From Sinorhizobium numidicum (GTDB lineage: Bacteria; Pseudomonadota; Alphaproteobacteria; Rhizobiales; Rhizobiaceae), in the NCBI RefSeq assembly GCF_029892045.1, contig NZ_CP120367.1, positions 868,001-932,000 on the forward strand: a stretch of 64,000 nt of DNA, written 5' to 3'. A program made the position numbers and the translations under genes. Below, piece by piece: positions 54,733 through 64,000 of the stretch. Position 1 is the first letter of the stretch, and the number at the start of each line of letters is the position of its first letter. The notes beneath the pieces were generated by a model that saw only the letters and a list, made by a program, of their open reading frames with translations, was not told the origin of the DNA and did no database searches.

Positions 54733-55461
54733 CTCCTTCAGACGCGCCATGAACTCCTGGGGGTGGTACGGATTGGCGGTCGATGCGAGCATTCGCTCGC
54801 CAATCAAAAAAAGCCCGCCGGTTTGTGGCGGGCTCGGATGGTACTGAAACGACTAAAATATGTGCGCACTATTGCTCGGCGTCGCACGACTTTCCAGTAA
54901 CATTTTAGGGCTTATCGCCGCGTCGCAGCCTTGCGCTCCGGACGCAGAGGCTGCCTGCTTCCAATTCCACCGAACGAACGTCCATGAATGCCGAGCTCAT
55001 AGCCGCCCGGCGTTTGCTTGCATGATCGCGCCCGCTTGAACGATTTGGAATGGCGATTGCGAATCTCGCTGTCGGTATGGCGGGCTGCTTTTGACTGCGA
55101 AGGCTGCCCAAAGCTTGCCTCATTTCGGGATATCGCCACCTGGGACGGGTTTGTTCCACCAAAAAATTCACGCAATTTAAAAAAATCACAATCCCGTTGT
55201 TCAATTTTAGGTTGCCCCAAAAATTTGCGGGGCACAATTTCTGCAACGTGCGGCGAAACCGGGGTTTTTCTCCCGCGAGCATGGCCGGTCTGCCATGGCT
55301 TCCCATGCGATAGCTCGCCACTTAGGTGCAGTGCAGCATGACACCATTCAATTTTCTGCTGCACTGCCATATTTTTTCTTTGAGATTGCCCTAGTTTGAC
55401 TCCCGCGGGCTCAAGTCTGCTCCGTTGAAACGGCTGCCGCAGAGGCGCTGCCCGATAGGGG
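54733..55461. other. 729-base region between exoI block and exoH remnant
   Basis: It contains a minus-strand terminator at 54806-54832, an AT-rich tract (55165-55215) and GC-rich flanks. A minus-strand frame of 138 residues (54905-55321) ends about 75 bases before that terminator. It has no ribosome site or recognisable domain, and I do not call it. Confidence 0.4.
54806..54832 (-). terminator. Orphan Rho-independent terminator on the minus strand
   Basis: On the minus strand GAGCCCGCC-ACAAACC-GGCGGGCTTTTTTTG forms a 7-bp GC stem (GCCCGCC/GGCGGGC) with a 7-base loop followed by seven Ts: a textbook terminator reading leftward. All annotated genes nearby read rightward, so it must end an unrecognised transcript started within 54833-55460. 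Confidence 0.75.
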
Positions 55462-55806
55462 ATGACTGACATCATGAATATGGACGCGAACGTCTCGTCG
55501 CGCAGCAATCTGATGCCGATCGTGCTGATCTCGGGCACCATGTCCGCACATGTGCCACTCGGCGACAGGCCGACCAGCACCAACGGGCTGAGTTTCTGCG
55601 CACAACTCCCGCTGCTCTTCTTGTTCTGGATGATCTGGAACCGCACCGGGTCCGCACTATATCCGCTCTTCTATTTTACGGCGCCGTTCCTGGCGCTCGC
55701 GATTCTCGTCGCTTCGCACAGGCTTATGAAGCGTTTGGCGCCCGTTCGCCTCGGCAGCCTTAGTGGTAGCCGAACAAGTGCGAAACACAAAGGTAACAGG
55801 ACATGA
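55462..55806 (+). pseudogene. exoH: exoH remnant (internally deleted succinyltransferase)
   Basis: This is a 114-residue frame. Residues 10-32 (NVSSRSNLMPIVLISGTMSAHVP) resemble the first helix of ExoH, an acyltransferase-3 protein of about 370 residues. From residue 45 (LSFCAQLPLLFLFWMIWNRTG, then ALYPLFYFTAPFLALAILVAS) it matches my memory of the ExoH C terminus. The roughly 250 middle residues, including most of the membrane core, are missing, without breaking the frame. It cannot succinylate. Its TGA overlaps the exoK start (ATGA), so it may survive as a translational leader for exoK. Confidence 0.75.
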
Positions 55807-56606
55807 AATCCGATCGTTATGGCCGCTTAAGTCGCCTCGCCCTCATCGCAATGCTTCCTCTCGCTGCAGCCGGAGCCGCGGCGGCACAAGAGGGCGCCAA
55901 TGGCACCTCCTTCATGGATGATTTCGATAAGCTCGATACCCGAGTCTGGTTTGTCTCGGATGGGTGGAACAATGGTCCGCACCAGAATTGCACCTGGTCG
56001 AAGAAGCAGGTGAAGATTGCAAACGGCATTTTGGAACTGACCTTTCAGGATCGAAAGGAAGGCGAGCGGAATTTCGTTTGCGGTGAAATCCAGACACGCA
56101 AACGTTTCGGCTATGGCACCTATGAGGCAAGGATCAAGACCGCAGACGGCTCCGGGCTGAATTCAGCCTTCTTCACCTATATCGGTCCGGCCGACAAGAA
56201 ACCGCACGACGAGATCGATTTCGAGGTGCTCGGTAAGAACACCGCAAAGGTGCAAATCAATCAATATGTCTCCGCGAAGGGCGGCAACGAGTATCTCGCC
56301 GATGTTCCAGGCGGCGCGAACCAGGGTTTTAATGATTACGCCTTCGTCTGGGAGAAGGACCGGCTGCGCTATTATGTCAACGGCGAGTTGGTCCACGAAG
56401 TTACGGATCCCGCGAAAATACCGGTCAATGCACAAAAGATCTTCTTCAGCCTCTGGGGAACGGACAAGCTTTCGGACTGGATGGGAACCTTCTCATACAA
56501 GGAGCCGACGAAGCTGCAGGTGGATCGCGTCGCTTTCACGGCTGCCGGCGACGAGTGCCAATTCGCCGAGTCAGTGGCCTGCCGCCCTGAACTGAGCGGA
56601 AACTGA
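55803..56606 (+). CDS. exoK: ExoK, secreted endo-1,3-1,4-beta-glycanase (GH16)
   Basis: This is a 267-residue enzyme with signal peptide to about residue 28 (LALIAMLPLAAAGAAAA). The GH16 catalytic E-x-D-x-E is in KKPHDEIDFEVLG (about 138-143), preceded by RFGYGTYEARIKTADGSGLNSAFF. It cleaves nascent exopolysaccharide; activity in S. meliloti is limited to newly made polymer and blocked by some decorations. The first gene of exoKLAMONP; coupled to the exoH remnant. Confidence 0.93.
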   Translation: MKSDRYGRLSRLALIAMLPLAAAGAAAAQEGANGTSFMDDFDKLDTRVWFVSDGWNNGPHQNCTWSKKQVKIANGILELTFQDRKEGERNFVCGEIQTRKRFGYGTYEARIKTADGSGLNSAFFTYIGPADKKPHDEIDFEVLGKNTAKVQINQYVSAKGGNEYLADVPGGANQGFNDYAFVWEKDRLRYYVNGELVHEVTDPAKIPVNAQKIFFSLWGTDKLSDWMGTFSYKEPTKLQVDRVAFTAAGDECQFAESVACRPELSGN

Positions 56607-56704
56607 GCAGATGACCAATTGCTGAGCAATTGCAACCGCTTGTTGCGATACACAAGAAATCGAATTAAGCTCGGCGGGGGCTGAGCAGGGAAACGGACGT
56701 TTTC

Positions 56705-57913
56705 ATGCTGCAGATACTTTATTTGGCACAAGATCTGGCCGACCCTGCGGTACGGCGCAGGATTTTGACGCTCGTCGCCGGCGGCGCAAGCGTAACGCTT
56801 GCGGGATTCCGCCGCGACAGCAATTCTCTGGCCGCGGTTCACGGCGTCGAACCGGTCGAACTCGGGGTGACGGCGGACGGCCGTTTTGCGCAACGGATCG
56901 GGGCCGTTGCCTCGGCGTGTCTGTCGCTCAAGAGCAAGCTCGGAAACGTTCGAAAGCCCGACATCATCATCGCGCGCAATCTCGAAATGCTCGCTGTCGC
57001 CAAGCGGGCAGTCACGCTTTTCGGCGGCGAGGTTCCGATCGTCTACGAATGCCTCGACATTCACCGGCTGCTGCTACGCAAGGACGTTGTCGGGCGGGCG
57101 CTTCGCGCCGCCGAGGCTCATTTCGGCAAGGACGCGCGCTGGCTGATCACCAGTTCACCGGCCTTCATCGAGCACTACTTTCGTCCGCTTTCGGGGCTGG
57201 AGGCGCCGGCGTTGCTGCTTGAAAACAAGGTGCTGGAAATCGACGGCTGCGCAGACCGAAACACAATTTCGGCAGAGTATCCAACGCCCGGCGCGCCGTG
57301 GAAGATCGGCTGGTTCGGCGCGTTGCGCTGCCGAAAGTCTCTCGCTCTTCTCGCCGAATTCTCGCGGAAGATGGAGGGGCGCGTCGAGATCGTGCTCAGA
57401 GGCAGGCCCGCTTATTCCGAGTTTGAGGATTTTGGAGGCTTCGTGCGCGACGAGCCGTTCATGCGCTTTGAGGGATCCTATCGCAATCCGGAAGACCTCG
57501 CCGGCATCTATGGCGATGTCCATTTCACATGGGCAATCGACTTCTTCGAGGAAGGTCAGAATTCCTCCTGGCTACTGCCGAACAGGCTCTATGAAGGCTG
57601 CCGCTACGGACGGGTGCCGATCGCCATGAAAGGCACCGAGACGGCGCGCTTTCTTTCCGTACGAGGAATTGGCCTCGTCGTCGAGGAAGCGAGTGCCGAC
57701 AGCCTCGTCACACTCATCGGCTCCATGACAGCGGACCGCTACGTCGAGGCCGCCGATCGCGTCGGCCAGTGCAACCCGGCGACCTGGGTGTTCGACCGTG
57801 CCGACTGCGAGGCACTGGTGCGCCGCCTTGCGACCCTCACCGTCGAAGAGCCGCAGACCATGCCGGCCGGCGCCGTATCGGAGCCCCGTCACAATGAAGG
57901 TGGATTGCTATGA
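56705..57913 (+). CDS. exoL: ExoL, glucosyltransferase
   Basis: This is a 402-residue GT-B-like transferase: VPIVYECLDIHRLLLRKDVVGRALR, WKIGWFGALRCRKSLALLAEF and the C-terminal NRLYEGCRYGRVPIA nucleotide-binding block. In S. meliloti it adds the second glucose (beta-1,4). It follows exoK by 98 bases and overlaps exoA by four bases. Confidence 0.9.
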   Translation: MLQILYLAQDLADPAVRRRILTLVAGGASVTLAGFRRDSNSLAAVHGVEPVELGVTADGRFAQRIGAVASACLSLKSKLGNVRKPDIIIARNLEMLAVAKRAVTLFGGEVPIVYECLDIHRLLLRKDVVGRALRAAEAHFGKDARWLITSSPAFIEHYFRPLSGLEAPALLLENKVLEIDGCADRNTISAEYPTPGAPWKIGWFGALRCRKSLALLAEFSRKMEGRVEIVLRGRPAYSEFEDFGGFVRDEPFMRFEGSYRNPEDLAGIYGDVHFTWAIDFFEEGQNSSWLLPNRLYEGCRYGRVPIAMKGTETARFLSVRGIGLVVEEASADSLVTLIGSMTADRYVEAADRVGQCNPATWVFDRADCEALVRRLATLTVEEPQTMPAGAVSEPRHNEGGLL

Positions 57914-58902
57914 ACACGGATGGTCTGACATCCACGTCCAGTCTTATCGTGATACCCTGCCTCAATGAGGCGATCCACATCGAAGCGCTGGTCGAAAAGC
58001 TGCGGCCGTCGCTGAAGCCCTTGAACGCAACGATCGTCATCGTCGACGGCGGCAGTACGGACGGTACGCGTGAGATCGCTCGCCGCCTTGCCGCCGAGGA
58101 CCCCCAGGTGCTCGTCCTCGACAATCCGCAACGCATACAGAGCGCTGCCGTCAACCGCGCGGTGGCCGCACTCGGTTCGGAATTCGACTACCTGATCCGC
58201 ATCGACGCTCACGCGACCTATCCGGATGATTATTGCCAGCGGCTCGTCGAAGACGCTCTGGCGACGGGCGCCGACTCCGTCGTCGTCGCCATGCAGACCG
58301 TCGGGATCAGCACGTTTCAGAAGGCGACGGCCTTCGCGCAGAATTCCAAGCTCGGTAACGGTGGTTCCAAGCACCGGGCCGGTGCGGCCGGCCACTGGGC
58401 CGAGCATGGCCATCACGCGCTGATGCGTATCGCCGCCTTCAAGGCGATCGGCGGCTATGACGAAAGCTTCAGCCACAACGAGGATGCCGAATTCGACTAT
58501 CGCCTGAGAAAAGCCGGCTACCGGATCTGGATGACCGACAAAACGAGCATGGTCTACTATCCGCGCGCGAAGGTCGTTCCCCTCTTCCGCCAATATTTCG
58601 GCTATGGCCGCGGCCGGGCCAAAAACTTCCTCAAGCACCGTGCCATGCCCGGCATCCGGCAGATTCTGCCGCTCGCGGTGGCGCCCGTAGCCTTCGGCGC
58701 CCTCCTCGCAATCATCAACTGGGCTGCCGTCATTCCGGCGGGCCTTTGGGTTATCGCGTGCCTTGGTTACGGCGTCTGGATGGCGCTCGGTCAGCGAAAT
58801 CCCTACGGGCCGCTCGCCGCCTTTTCGGCCATGGTCATGCATTTCGCCTGGTCCGCCGGCTTCTGGCGGGAGCTTCTCGACCTCCGCCGCCGGGTGGTCT
58901 GA
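57910..58902 (+). CDS. exoA: ExoA, glucosyltransferase (GT2)
   Basis: This is a 330-residue GT2 enzyme. The GT-A core has LIVIPCLNEAIHIEALVEKL, IVIVDGGSTDGTREIA, DXD-like YLIRIDAHATYP and DESFSHNEDAEFDYRL. C-terminal membrane helices (ILPLAVAPVAFGALLAIINWAA and others) hold it at the inner membrane. It adds the first glucose (beta-1,3) to galactose-lipid. Overlaps exoL (ATGA) and exoM. Confidence 0.92.
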   Translation: MNTDGLTSTSSLIVIPCLNEAIHIEALVEKLRPSLKPLNATIVIVDGGSTDGTREIARRLAAEDPQVLVLDNPQRIQSAAVNRAVAALGSEFDYLIRIDAHATYPDDYCQRLVEDALATGADSVVVAMQTVGISTFQKATAFAQNSKLGNGGSKHRAGAAGHWAEHGHHALMRIAAFKAIGGYDESFSHNEDAEFDYRLRKAGYRIWMTDKTSMVYYPRAKVVPLFRQYFGYGRGRAKNFLKHRAMPGIRQILPLAVAPVAFGALLAIINWAAVIPAGLWVIACLGYGVWMALGQRNPYGPLAAFSAMVMHFAWSAGFWRELLDLRRRVV

Positions 58903-59831
58903 TGACGAACGAGAACCTCAAGATCGATATCGCCGTCTGCACGTTTCGACGGCCGGAACTCGCTGAGACGCTCCGTTCGCTCGCGACCTTGATTGTGCCG
59001 GAAAGCGCTGCGATCCGCATCATCGTCGCGGACAACGACGTGACGCCTAGTGCGAGCGCGCTGGTCGACCGCCTTCGACCGGAACTTCCCTTCGACGTTA
59101 CCTACGTTCATTGCCCGGCATCGAACATTTCGATCGCGCGCAACGCCTGCCTCGACAACGGCACCGGCGACTTCCTCGCCTTCATAGATGACGACGAGGC
59201 CGCTTCGAAGGAATGGCTCGTTCGCTTGCTGGAAAAGGCTCGGACCACCGGCGCCGATGCAATTCTCGGCCCCGTCCGTGCGCATTACGGCCCGTCAGCT
59301 CCTGGTTGGATGCGCCGCGGCGACTTCCATTCGACGCTGCCCGTCTGGGTCGCTGGGCAGATCCGCACCGGCTATACCTGCAATGTCCTGCTCAAGCTCA
59401 AAGCGCCTTCGCTCATTGGGCGTCGCTTCAAGCTCACGCTCGGCCGGAGCGGGGGCGAGGATACGGACTTCTTCACGGAGATGCATGGCGCTGGCGGAAC
59501 AATTGCTTTCGCGCCGGAAGCCTGGGTGCACGAGCCGGTTCCCGAAAACCGGACCTCCTTCTCCTGGCTGTCGAAGCGACGCTTCCGCTCCGGACAGACG
59601 CACGGCCGCCTTCTCGCAGAGAAAGCAAGGGGCTTGCGCAAGCCTTTGAACCTGGCGCTCGCTGCCGCCAAATCGACCTATTGCATATTCGCCACACTGC
59701 TCGTGCTGCCGTCACCCGTTCGCCGTCATCGCTTTTTATTGCGCGCCATCATGCACGCGGGCGTTGTCAGCGGCCTTCTCGGGCAAAAGGAACTCGAACA
59801 ATATGGAACCGCCGAGGTGACATCACCATGA
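58902..59831 (+). CDS. exoM: ExoM, glucosyltransferase (GT2)
   Basis: This is a 309-residue GT2 protein: IDIAVCTFRRPELAETLRSL, NISIARNACLDNGTGDFLAFIDDDE (DXD at about 91-93) and GRSGGEDTDFFTEMHGAGG. The start ATG 58902 shares a base with the exoA TGA (TGATG). It adds the third glucose (beta-1,4). It overlaps exoO by four bases. Confidence 0.92.
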   Translation: MTNENLKIDIAVCTFRRPELAETLRSLATLIVPESAAIRIIVADNDVTPSASALVDRLRPELPFDVTYVHCPASNISIARNACLDNGTGDFLAFIDDDEAASKEWLVRLLEKARTTGADAILGPVRAHYGPSAPGWMRRGDFHSTLPVWVAGQIRTGYTCNVLLKLKAPSLIGRRFKLTLGRSGGEDTDFFTEMHGAGGTIAFAPEAWVHEPVPENRTSFSWLSKRRFRSGQTHGRLLAEKARGLRKPLNLALAAAKSTYCIFATLLVLPSPVRRHRFLLRAIMHAGVVSGLLGQKELEQYGTAEVTSP

Positions 59832-60850
59832 GCGAGCCGACGACCAATCTCGTTCCCGAGGTAACCTTTGTCGTCGCCGCCTTCAACGCCGCGGAGACAA
59901 TCATGCGCGCCGTCGAAAGCGCGCTCGGTCAGGAAGGCATCACCGTCGAAGTTATCGTTGTCGATGACTGCTCATCGGACGCCACTCCAGCCCTCGTCTC
60001 GGCCATCGCCGATCCACGGGTTCGCCTGATTGCGCTTGAGCGCAACCGTGGGCCTGGCGGCGCCCGCAATGCCGGCCTTACCGCGGCACGGGGCAAGTGG
60101 ATCGCGATTCTCGATTCGGACGACACGCTGAGACCGGACCGGCTGGCGCGGATGATCGCGCGTGCCGAAAGGTCGGGAGCGCAGATCGTCGTCGACAATC
60201 TCGATGTCGTCTCGGTCAACGGCTGCAGCGTAAGAATGTTCTCGGAGGCGGAGCTCGCCGCGCAGCCGCTGCTCACACTTTCCGCTTTCATCGAGTCGAA
60301 TGTCCTTTTTCGCTCGCAGCACAACTTCGGCTACATGAAACCGATATTCGGGCGCCGCTTCCTCGAAGACCATGCCCTCCAATTCGACGAGGCGTTGCGG
60401 ATCGGCGAGGACTATATACTGCTTGCCTCCGCGCTTGCCTCCGGTGGCCGCTGCGCGATCGAGCCCTCTGCCGGCTATATCTATCACATCCGCGAGGGAT
60501 CGATTTCACGGGTGCTGAAGCTCGAACATATCGACGCCATGATGTCCGCCGACGAAGCGTTCCTGCGCCGTTACCGGCTCGATCCGAGGTCTGAAGCAGT
60601 GCAGCACAAGCGCAGCCGCGCCTTCCGCCAGGCGCGTTCGTTTCTCGTCCTCGTCGAACAGTTGAAAAACAGATCGTTGGCAGGCGCGCTGAAAACCGCG
60701 CTCGCCGACCCTCTTGCGCTTCGGCATCTGCGCATGCCGATCGCCATCCGGTTGCGCCGCCTTGCGGCGCGATTGGCACCTCCCGCCCCCGTGACCGCAG
60801 CGGCTGAGCCATCCCCGCTGGGCAACGACTCTCACACAAGTAAAGGATGA
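59828..60850 (+). CDS. exoO: ExoO, glucosyltransferase (GT2)
   Basis: This is a 340-residue GT2 enzyme: [59 protein letters not shown] (DXD) and [14 protein letters not shown]. It adds the fourth glucose (beta-1,6), the branch point. It resembles ExoU in motif order (GED-Y acceptor region), so the two are paralogues. ATGA overlap with exoM. Confidence 0.92.
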   Translation: MSEPTTNLVPEVTFVVAAFNAAETIMRAVESALGQEGITVEVIVVDDCSSDATPALVSAIADPRVRLIALERNRGPGGARNAGLTAARGKWIAILDSDDTLRPDRLARMIARAERSGAQIVVDNLDVVSVNGCSVRMFSEAELAAQPLLTLSAFIESNVLFRSQHNFGYMKPIFGRRFLEDHALQFDEALRIGEDYILLASALASGGRCAIEPSAGYIYHIREGSISRVLKLEHIDAMMSADEAFLRRYRLDPRSEAVQHKRSRAFRQARSFLVLVEQLKNRSLAGALKTALADPLALRHLRMPIAIRLRRLAARLAPPAPVTAAAEPSPLGNDSHTSKG

Positions 60851-60854
60851 TACT

Positions 60855-61760
60855 ATGGACCGTATCAGGACCGTCAGAAAAGCAGTGATTCCCGTTGCCG
60901 GAAACGGAACGAGGTTCCTTCCGGCGACGAAGGCAGTGCCTAAGGAAATGTTGACGATCGTCGATCGGCCCGTCGTTCAATATGCCGTGGACGAGGCGCG
61001 CCAGGCTGGCATTGAACACATCGTTTTCGTAACCAGCCGCAACAAGCAGGCGATCGAGGATCACTTCGACGATACGCCGGAGCTCATCTCTTCGCTTTCG
61101 CGTTCGGGCAAGAATGCCCAGATTTCCGAACTTGAAAGCATGTTGCCGGCAGCCGGCTCGGTAAGCTTCACGCGTCAGCAGGCCCCGCTCGGTCTTGGTC
61201 ACGCGGTTTGGTGTGCCCGCGACCTCATCGGCGATGAGCCCTTCGCGCTTCTCCTACCGGATATGGTCTCCTTCGGGACGCGCGGCTGCCTGGCAGGCTT
61301 GGTGGATCTTTATCGCGACGTGGGCGGTAATGTCGTCGGCGTAGAACAATGCGCGCCCGAAGAAGCCTCGAAATACGGCATTGTCGGCAAGGGCGAGACC
61401 GTGCGGCACGGTTTCGCCGTGACCCAGATGGTCGAAAAGCCTGCGGCGGGCGAAGCTCCGTCCAACTTCTATCTCAACGGCCGCTACATCCTCCAGCCGG
61501 AAATCTTCTCCATTCTTGCCCATCAGCCGCGCGGTGCAGGCAATGAAATCCAGCTCACCGACGGCATGCTCAAGCTTTCGGCGGACCAGACCTTCCATGC
61601 GCACCCCTATGACGGCCGAACCTTCGACTGCGGCTCGAAACAGGGCTTCATCGAAGCCAACGTCGCCTTCGCGCTTGCCCGGGCGGATATCGGCGAGACC
61701 GTCTTCGAATCCGTTCGCGAGATGGTCCTGTCTCACGAAAGCCGCATCCGGGCGGCATAA
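60855..61760 (+). CDS. exoN: ExoN, UTP-glucose-1-phosphate uridylyltransferase
   Basis: This is a 301-residue GalU-type enzyme: [27 protein letters not shown] (UTP loop), [29 protein letters not shown] and [13 protein letters not shown]. It makes UDP-glucose for the glucosyltransferases and for ExoB. It follows exoO by four bases with AAAGGATGA upstream. Confidence 0.95.
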   Translation: MDRIRTVRKAVIPVAGNGTRFLPATKAVPKEMLTIVDRPVVQYAVDEARQAGIEHIVFVTSRNKQAIEDHFDDTPELISSLSRSGKNAQISELESMLPAAGSVSFTRQQAPLGLGHAVWCARDLIGDEPFALLLPDMVSFGTRGCLAGLVDLYRDVGGNVVGVEQCAPEEASKYGIVGKGETVRHGFAVTQMVEKPAAGEAPSNFYLNGRYILQPEIFSILAHQPRGAGNEIQLTDGMLKLSADQTFHAHPYDGRTFDCGSKQGFIEANVAFALARADIGETVFESVREMVLSHESRIRAA

Positions 61761-61814
61761 GCGAACGTTCCTGGCGGCCAAGGGAGGCCGCCGGGACAAG
61801 GACCGGAGAAAAAG

Positions 61815-64000
61815 ATGAACAGAACGGCCCCCATGAAACAGAGAAGTGTCCCATTGAGCACCATCATGCCTCGCGAAGAGCAGTCCGACGGCTTCATCGA
61901 TCTCGATCGGCTCATGGCTGTCGTCTTTCGCCGAGCCAGGCTCGTCGCAGCCTTCGTTGGTCTCTTCATCGTACTGGGGGTCGTCTACCTGCTATTCGCA
62001 ACACCACAATATACGTCCCTGACGCAGATTCTCCTCGACGAGAACCTGTCGAAATACGCCGAGGAAGAGCCGGCGCCTGCAAACAGTCAGATGTTGGACA
62101 CGCAGATTGCGAGCGCGGTCGAAATCCTGAAATCCGGCGAGCTTGCTCTGCGTGTCGTCGACAAGCTCAACCTTTCGGAGAACGACACGATCCTCAATCC
62201 TCCCCAGTCGCCGGTCGCCGTCGTCAAGGATTGGCTAAAGACAGCAACCGGACTGTTTTTGAGCGGGCCGACCGTCTCCGAAGAGGCGGCGCGAAATGGC
62301 CGGCGAAAGAAAGCGGCCGCCCTTCTCCAGCAGGCGCTGACGGTTGAGCGGGTCGCGCGAAGCTCGGTGGTGGCGCTTGCTTACCGTTCACCCGATCCAC
62401 AGCTCGCCGCAATCGTCGTGCGTGGCTACGCGGAAGCTTATCTTACCGATCAATTGAACGCCAACTTCGAGGCGACCGAGCGCGCCTCTGTGTGGCTGCA
62501 GGAGCGACTGACGGATTTGCAACAGCGTTCGCAAGCCGCAGCGCTCGAGGTCGAAATGTTCAGAAGCGAAAACGGGCTTACCGCCGCTCGCGGCGAGCTG
62601 ATGTCCGAGCAGCAGCTGTCCGATCTCAACAGCCAGCTCATCGTCGCCCAAGCGGACACCGCCCAAGCGTCGGCGCGCTACAATCAGTACAAGTCGATTG
62701 TCGATCAGGGGCCGGAAAACGCGGTGAACAATGCCACCGTTTCCTCCAAGGAGGGCGACAATTCGGTGATCCGCGACCTCAGAACCCGCTATCTCGCTGT
62801 CGGCAAGCGCGAACAGGAAGTCACGCAGAATTTTGGCGCCGACCATCCGCAGGCTGTCTCGCTCAGAGCCGAGCAGAGCGATGTCGCCCGGCAGATCTAT
62901 CAGGAACTGCAACAGCTTACGGCGAGCTACAAGAACGAATACGAGGTCGCCCGCTCACGCGAAGCATCTTTGCGCGAGAGCATCCAAGGCATGGCGGGCA
63001 AGAACTCGGAGGCCAGCAAGTCGCTCGTTCAGTTGAGGGAGCTGGAGCAGCAGGCAGCTGCGCTCAAGACGCTTTATGAATCCTATCTCGGCCGCTACGA
63101 GCAGGCGACGCAGCAGCGCTCCTTCCCGATCGCCAAGGCACGTGTCATCTCGGAGGCCGGCGTTCCGGTTTCACCGTCGAGCCCGAAGAAAACCATGGCG
63201 CTTGCTCTATCGGCCGTGCTCGGCATGATGGTCGGCGGCGCCTATGCAGCGTTTCTGGAGTTTCGCGAAAGGACTTTCCGTCTCGAAGAGGACGTGCGCT
63301 CTCTTCTCGGGCACAGAGCGCTCGGCTATGTTCCGCTCATCGGTTCCCGGCCGAAGAAGACGGCGCAGCTCGTGCGCGCTCGCTTCGGGTCGGATAGGCA
63401 GCCGGACGACGCGAGCGATGGTGCCATGCCGTTCCAGCGGCTCTCACGCATCGTGCTCGATGCACCGCGATCGGCATTCGCCGAGACCTTCAGGAACGCC
63501 AAACTCGCCGGGGACCACATGCTGCCGGGAAATGAAAGCCGTGTAATCGCGATCATTTCCGCTCTTCCGGACGAAGGAAAGTCAGTCATCGCGGCGAATT
63601 TTGCGGCTCTTCTGGCAGCGAGCGGCAAACGCACCCTCTTGATCGATGCCGACATCCGCAAGCCGGGCCTGACCCAGATGATCACGCCCGCCCCGAGGAC
63701 CGGACTGGTAGAAACGCTGACGGGAGAAGCCACGTGGCCCGCCGGGATCAAAGTGGACCAGCGGTCGAAGCTGGCGATCCTGCCCGCCGGCGGCGAGGCA
63801 TCGCATCACCAGCGGCATCATAGCAATGAACTGCTCGCCTCGCCGGCCATGGCGGGCCTGATCGAGAACGCACGCAATTCGTTCGACTATGTGGTCGTGG
63901 ATCTAGCCGCCCTTGCTCCGGTCGTCGATGCCAAAGCCTTTGCGCCGCTTGCCGACGGCTTCCTCTTCGTTGTCGAGTGGGGAAGAACGCCGTCACGGCT
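61815..64000 (+). CDS. exoP: ExoP, Wzz/BY-kinase chain-length regulator (partial, runs off right edge)
   Basis: The first 728 codons of the co-polymerase are visible. An N-terminal helix (about 38-60, VAAFVGLFIVLGVVYLLFA) is followed by a long periplasmic coiled-coil Wzz domain (about 60-455). A second helix (KTMALALSAVLGMMVGGAYA) leads to a cytoplasmic BY-kinase domain with Walker A ISALPDEGKS (Lys near 589) and Walker A' TLLIDADIRKPG. The C-terminal Tyr cluster is outside the window. It sets chain length together with ExoQ. ATG 61815 has GGAG seven bases upstream. Confidence 0.93.
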   Translation, partial: MNRTAPMKQRSVPLSTIMPREEQSDGFIDLDRLMAVVFRRARLVAAFVGLFIVLGVVYLLFATPQYTSLTQILLDENLSKYAEEEPAPANSQMLDTQIASAVEILKSGELALRVVDKLNLSENDTILNPPQSPVAVVKDWLKTATGLFLSGPTVSEEAARNGRRKKAAALLQQALTVERVARSSVVALAYRSPDPQLAAIVVRGYAEAYLTDQLNANFEATERASVWLQERLTDLQQRSQAAALEVEMFRSENGLTAARGELMSEQQLSDLNSQLIVAQADTAQASARYNQYKSIVDQGPENAVNNATVSSKEGDNSVIRDLRTRYLAVGKREQEVTQNFGADHPQAVSLRAEQSDVARQIYQELQQLTASYKNEYEVARSREASLRESIQGMAGKNSEASKSLVQLRELEQQAAALKTLYESYLGRYEQATQQRSFPIAKARVISEAGVPVSPSSPKKTMALALSAVLGMMVGGAYAAFLEFRERTFRLEEDVRSLLGHRALGYVPLIGSRPKKTAQLVRARFGSDRQPDDASDGAMPFQRLSRIVLDAPRSAFAETFRNAKLAGDHMLPGNESRVIAIISALPDEGKSVIAANFAALLAASGKRTLLIDADIRKPGLTQMITPAPRTGLVETLTGEATWPAGIKVDQRSKLAILPAGGEASHHQRHHSNELLASPAMAGLIENARNSFDYVVVDLAALAPVVDAKAFAPLADGFLFVVEWGRTPSR

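Noticed and set aside
54905..55321. 138-codon minus-strand frame ending near the orphan terminator
   Set aside because: No ribosome site, no recognisable domain and erratic composition across an AT-rich tract; the terminator is better explained by a non-coding transcript.
59213..60850. 545-codon frame starting inside exoM
   Set aside because: Only the part from 59828 is exoO; the upstream part is exoM read in the wrong frame.

Overview
The window is high-GC alphaproteobacterial DNA whose gene order matches the second symbiotic replicon (pSymB type) of Sinorhizobium/Ensifer. The decisive evidence is an almost complete succinoglycan-type exopolysaccharide (exo/exs) cluster. It contains exsH-exsG-exsF, exsE, queEDC (=exsDCB), exsA, exoB, exoZ-exoQ-exoF-exoY, exoX-exoU, exoI, an exoH remnant, and exoK-L-A-M-O-N-P. 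The cluster lacks exoV, exoW and exoT, and exoH has an internal deletion. This is unlike S. meliloti and, from memory, like the S. fredii / NGR234 group; the species assignment is inference.

Layout. Positions 1-4.7 kb hold a LacI-controlled sugar operon (ABC permease, binding protein, isomerase, dehydrogenase) with a perfect 16-bp operator-like palindrome between the divergent genes. Positions 5.0-12.3 kb hold a small secreted Cys-rich protein and an arabinoside operon on the minus strand (abfA, ATPase, binding protein, two permeases, ArsR-like regulator). Positions 12.7-17.1 kb hold membrane and housekeeping genes: an M50/CBS site-2 protease, a DUF305 protein between two 4-TM proteins, and an S41/PDZ protease. 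Positions 17.1-21.1 kb hold a split, divergent RbsABC-like transporter with an NAD-dependent epimerase.

Positions 21.2-26 kb hold exsH, exsG and exsF. From 26 to 38 kb a long minus-strand operon separates exsF from exsE. It encodes an ABC importer (binding protein, two permeases, a 70-aa membrane protein, two ATPases), an ATP-type single-chain dihydroxyacetone kinase, and a complete PTS-type dihydroxyacetone kinase with its own EIIA, HPr and Enzyme I. An XRE-type regulator lies upstream.

From 39.4 kb to the right edge is exopolysaccharide and queuosine territory. queC carries a recognisable preQ1-I riboswitch in its leader. ExoB and ExoN make UDP-galactose and UDP-glucose. ExoY and ExoF start the lipid-linked unit; ExoA, L, M, O and U extend it; ExoZ acetylates it. 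ExoQ and ExoP polymerise and export it; ExoK and ExsH cleave it; ExoX damps ExoY.

Two kinds of rhizobial palindromic intergenic repeat occur, each twice. One of them supplies the stop codon of dhaK. I saw no tRNA, rRNA, IS element or CRISPR array. Both edges cut a gene: an ABC permease on the left and exoP on the right.
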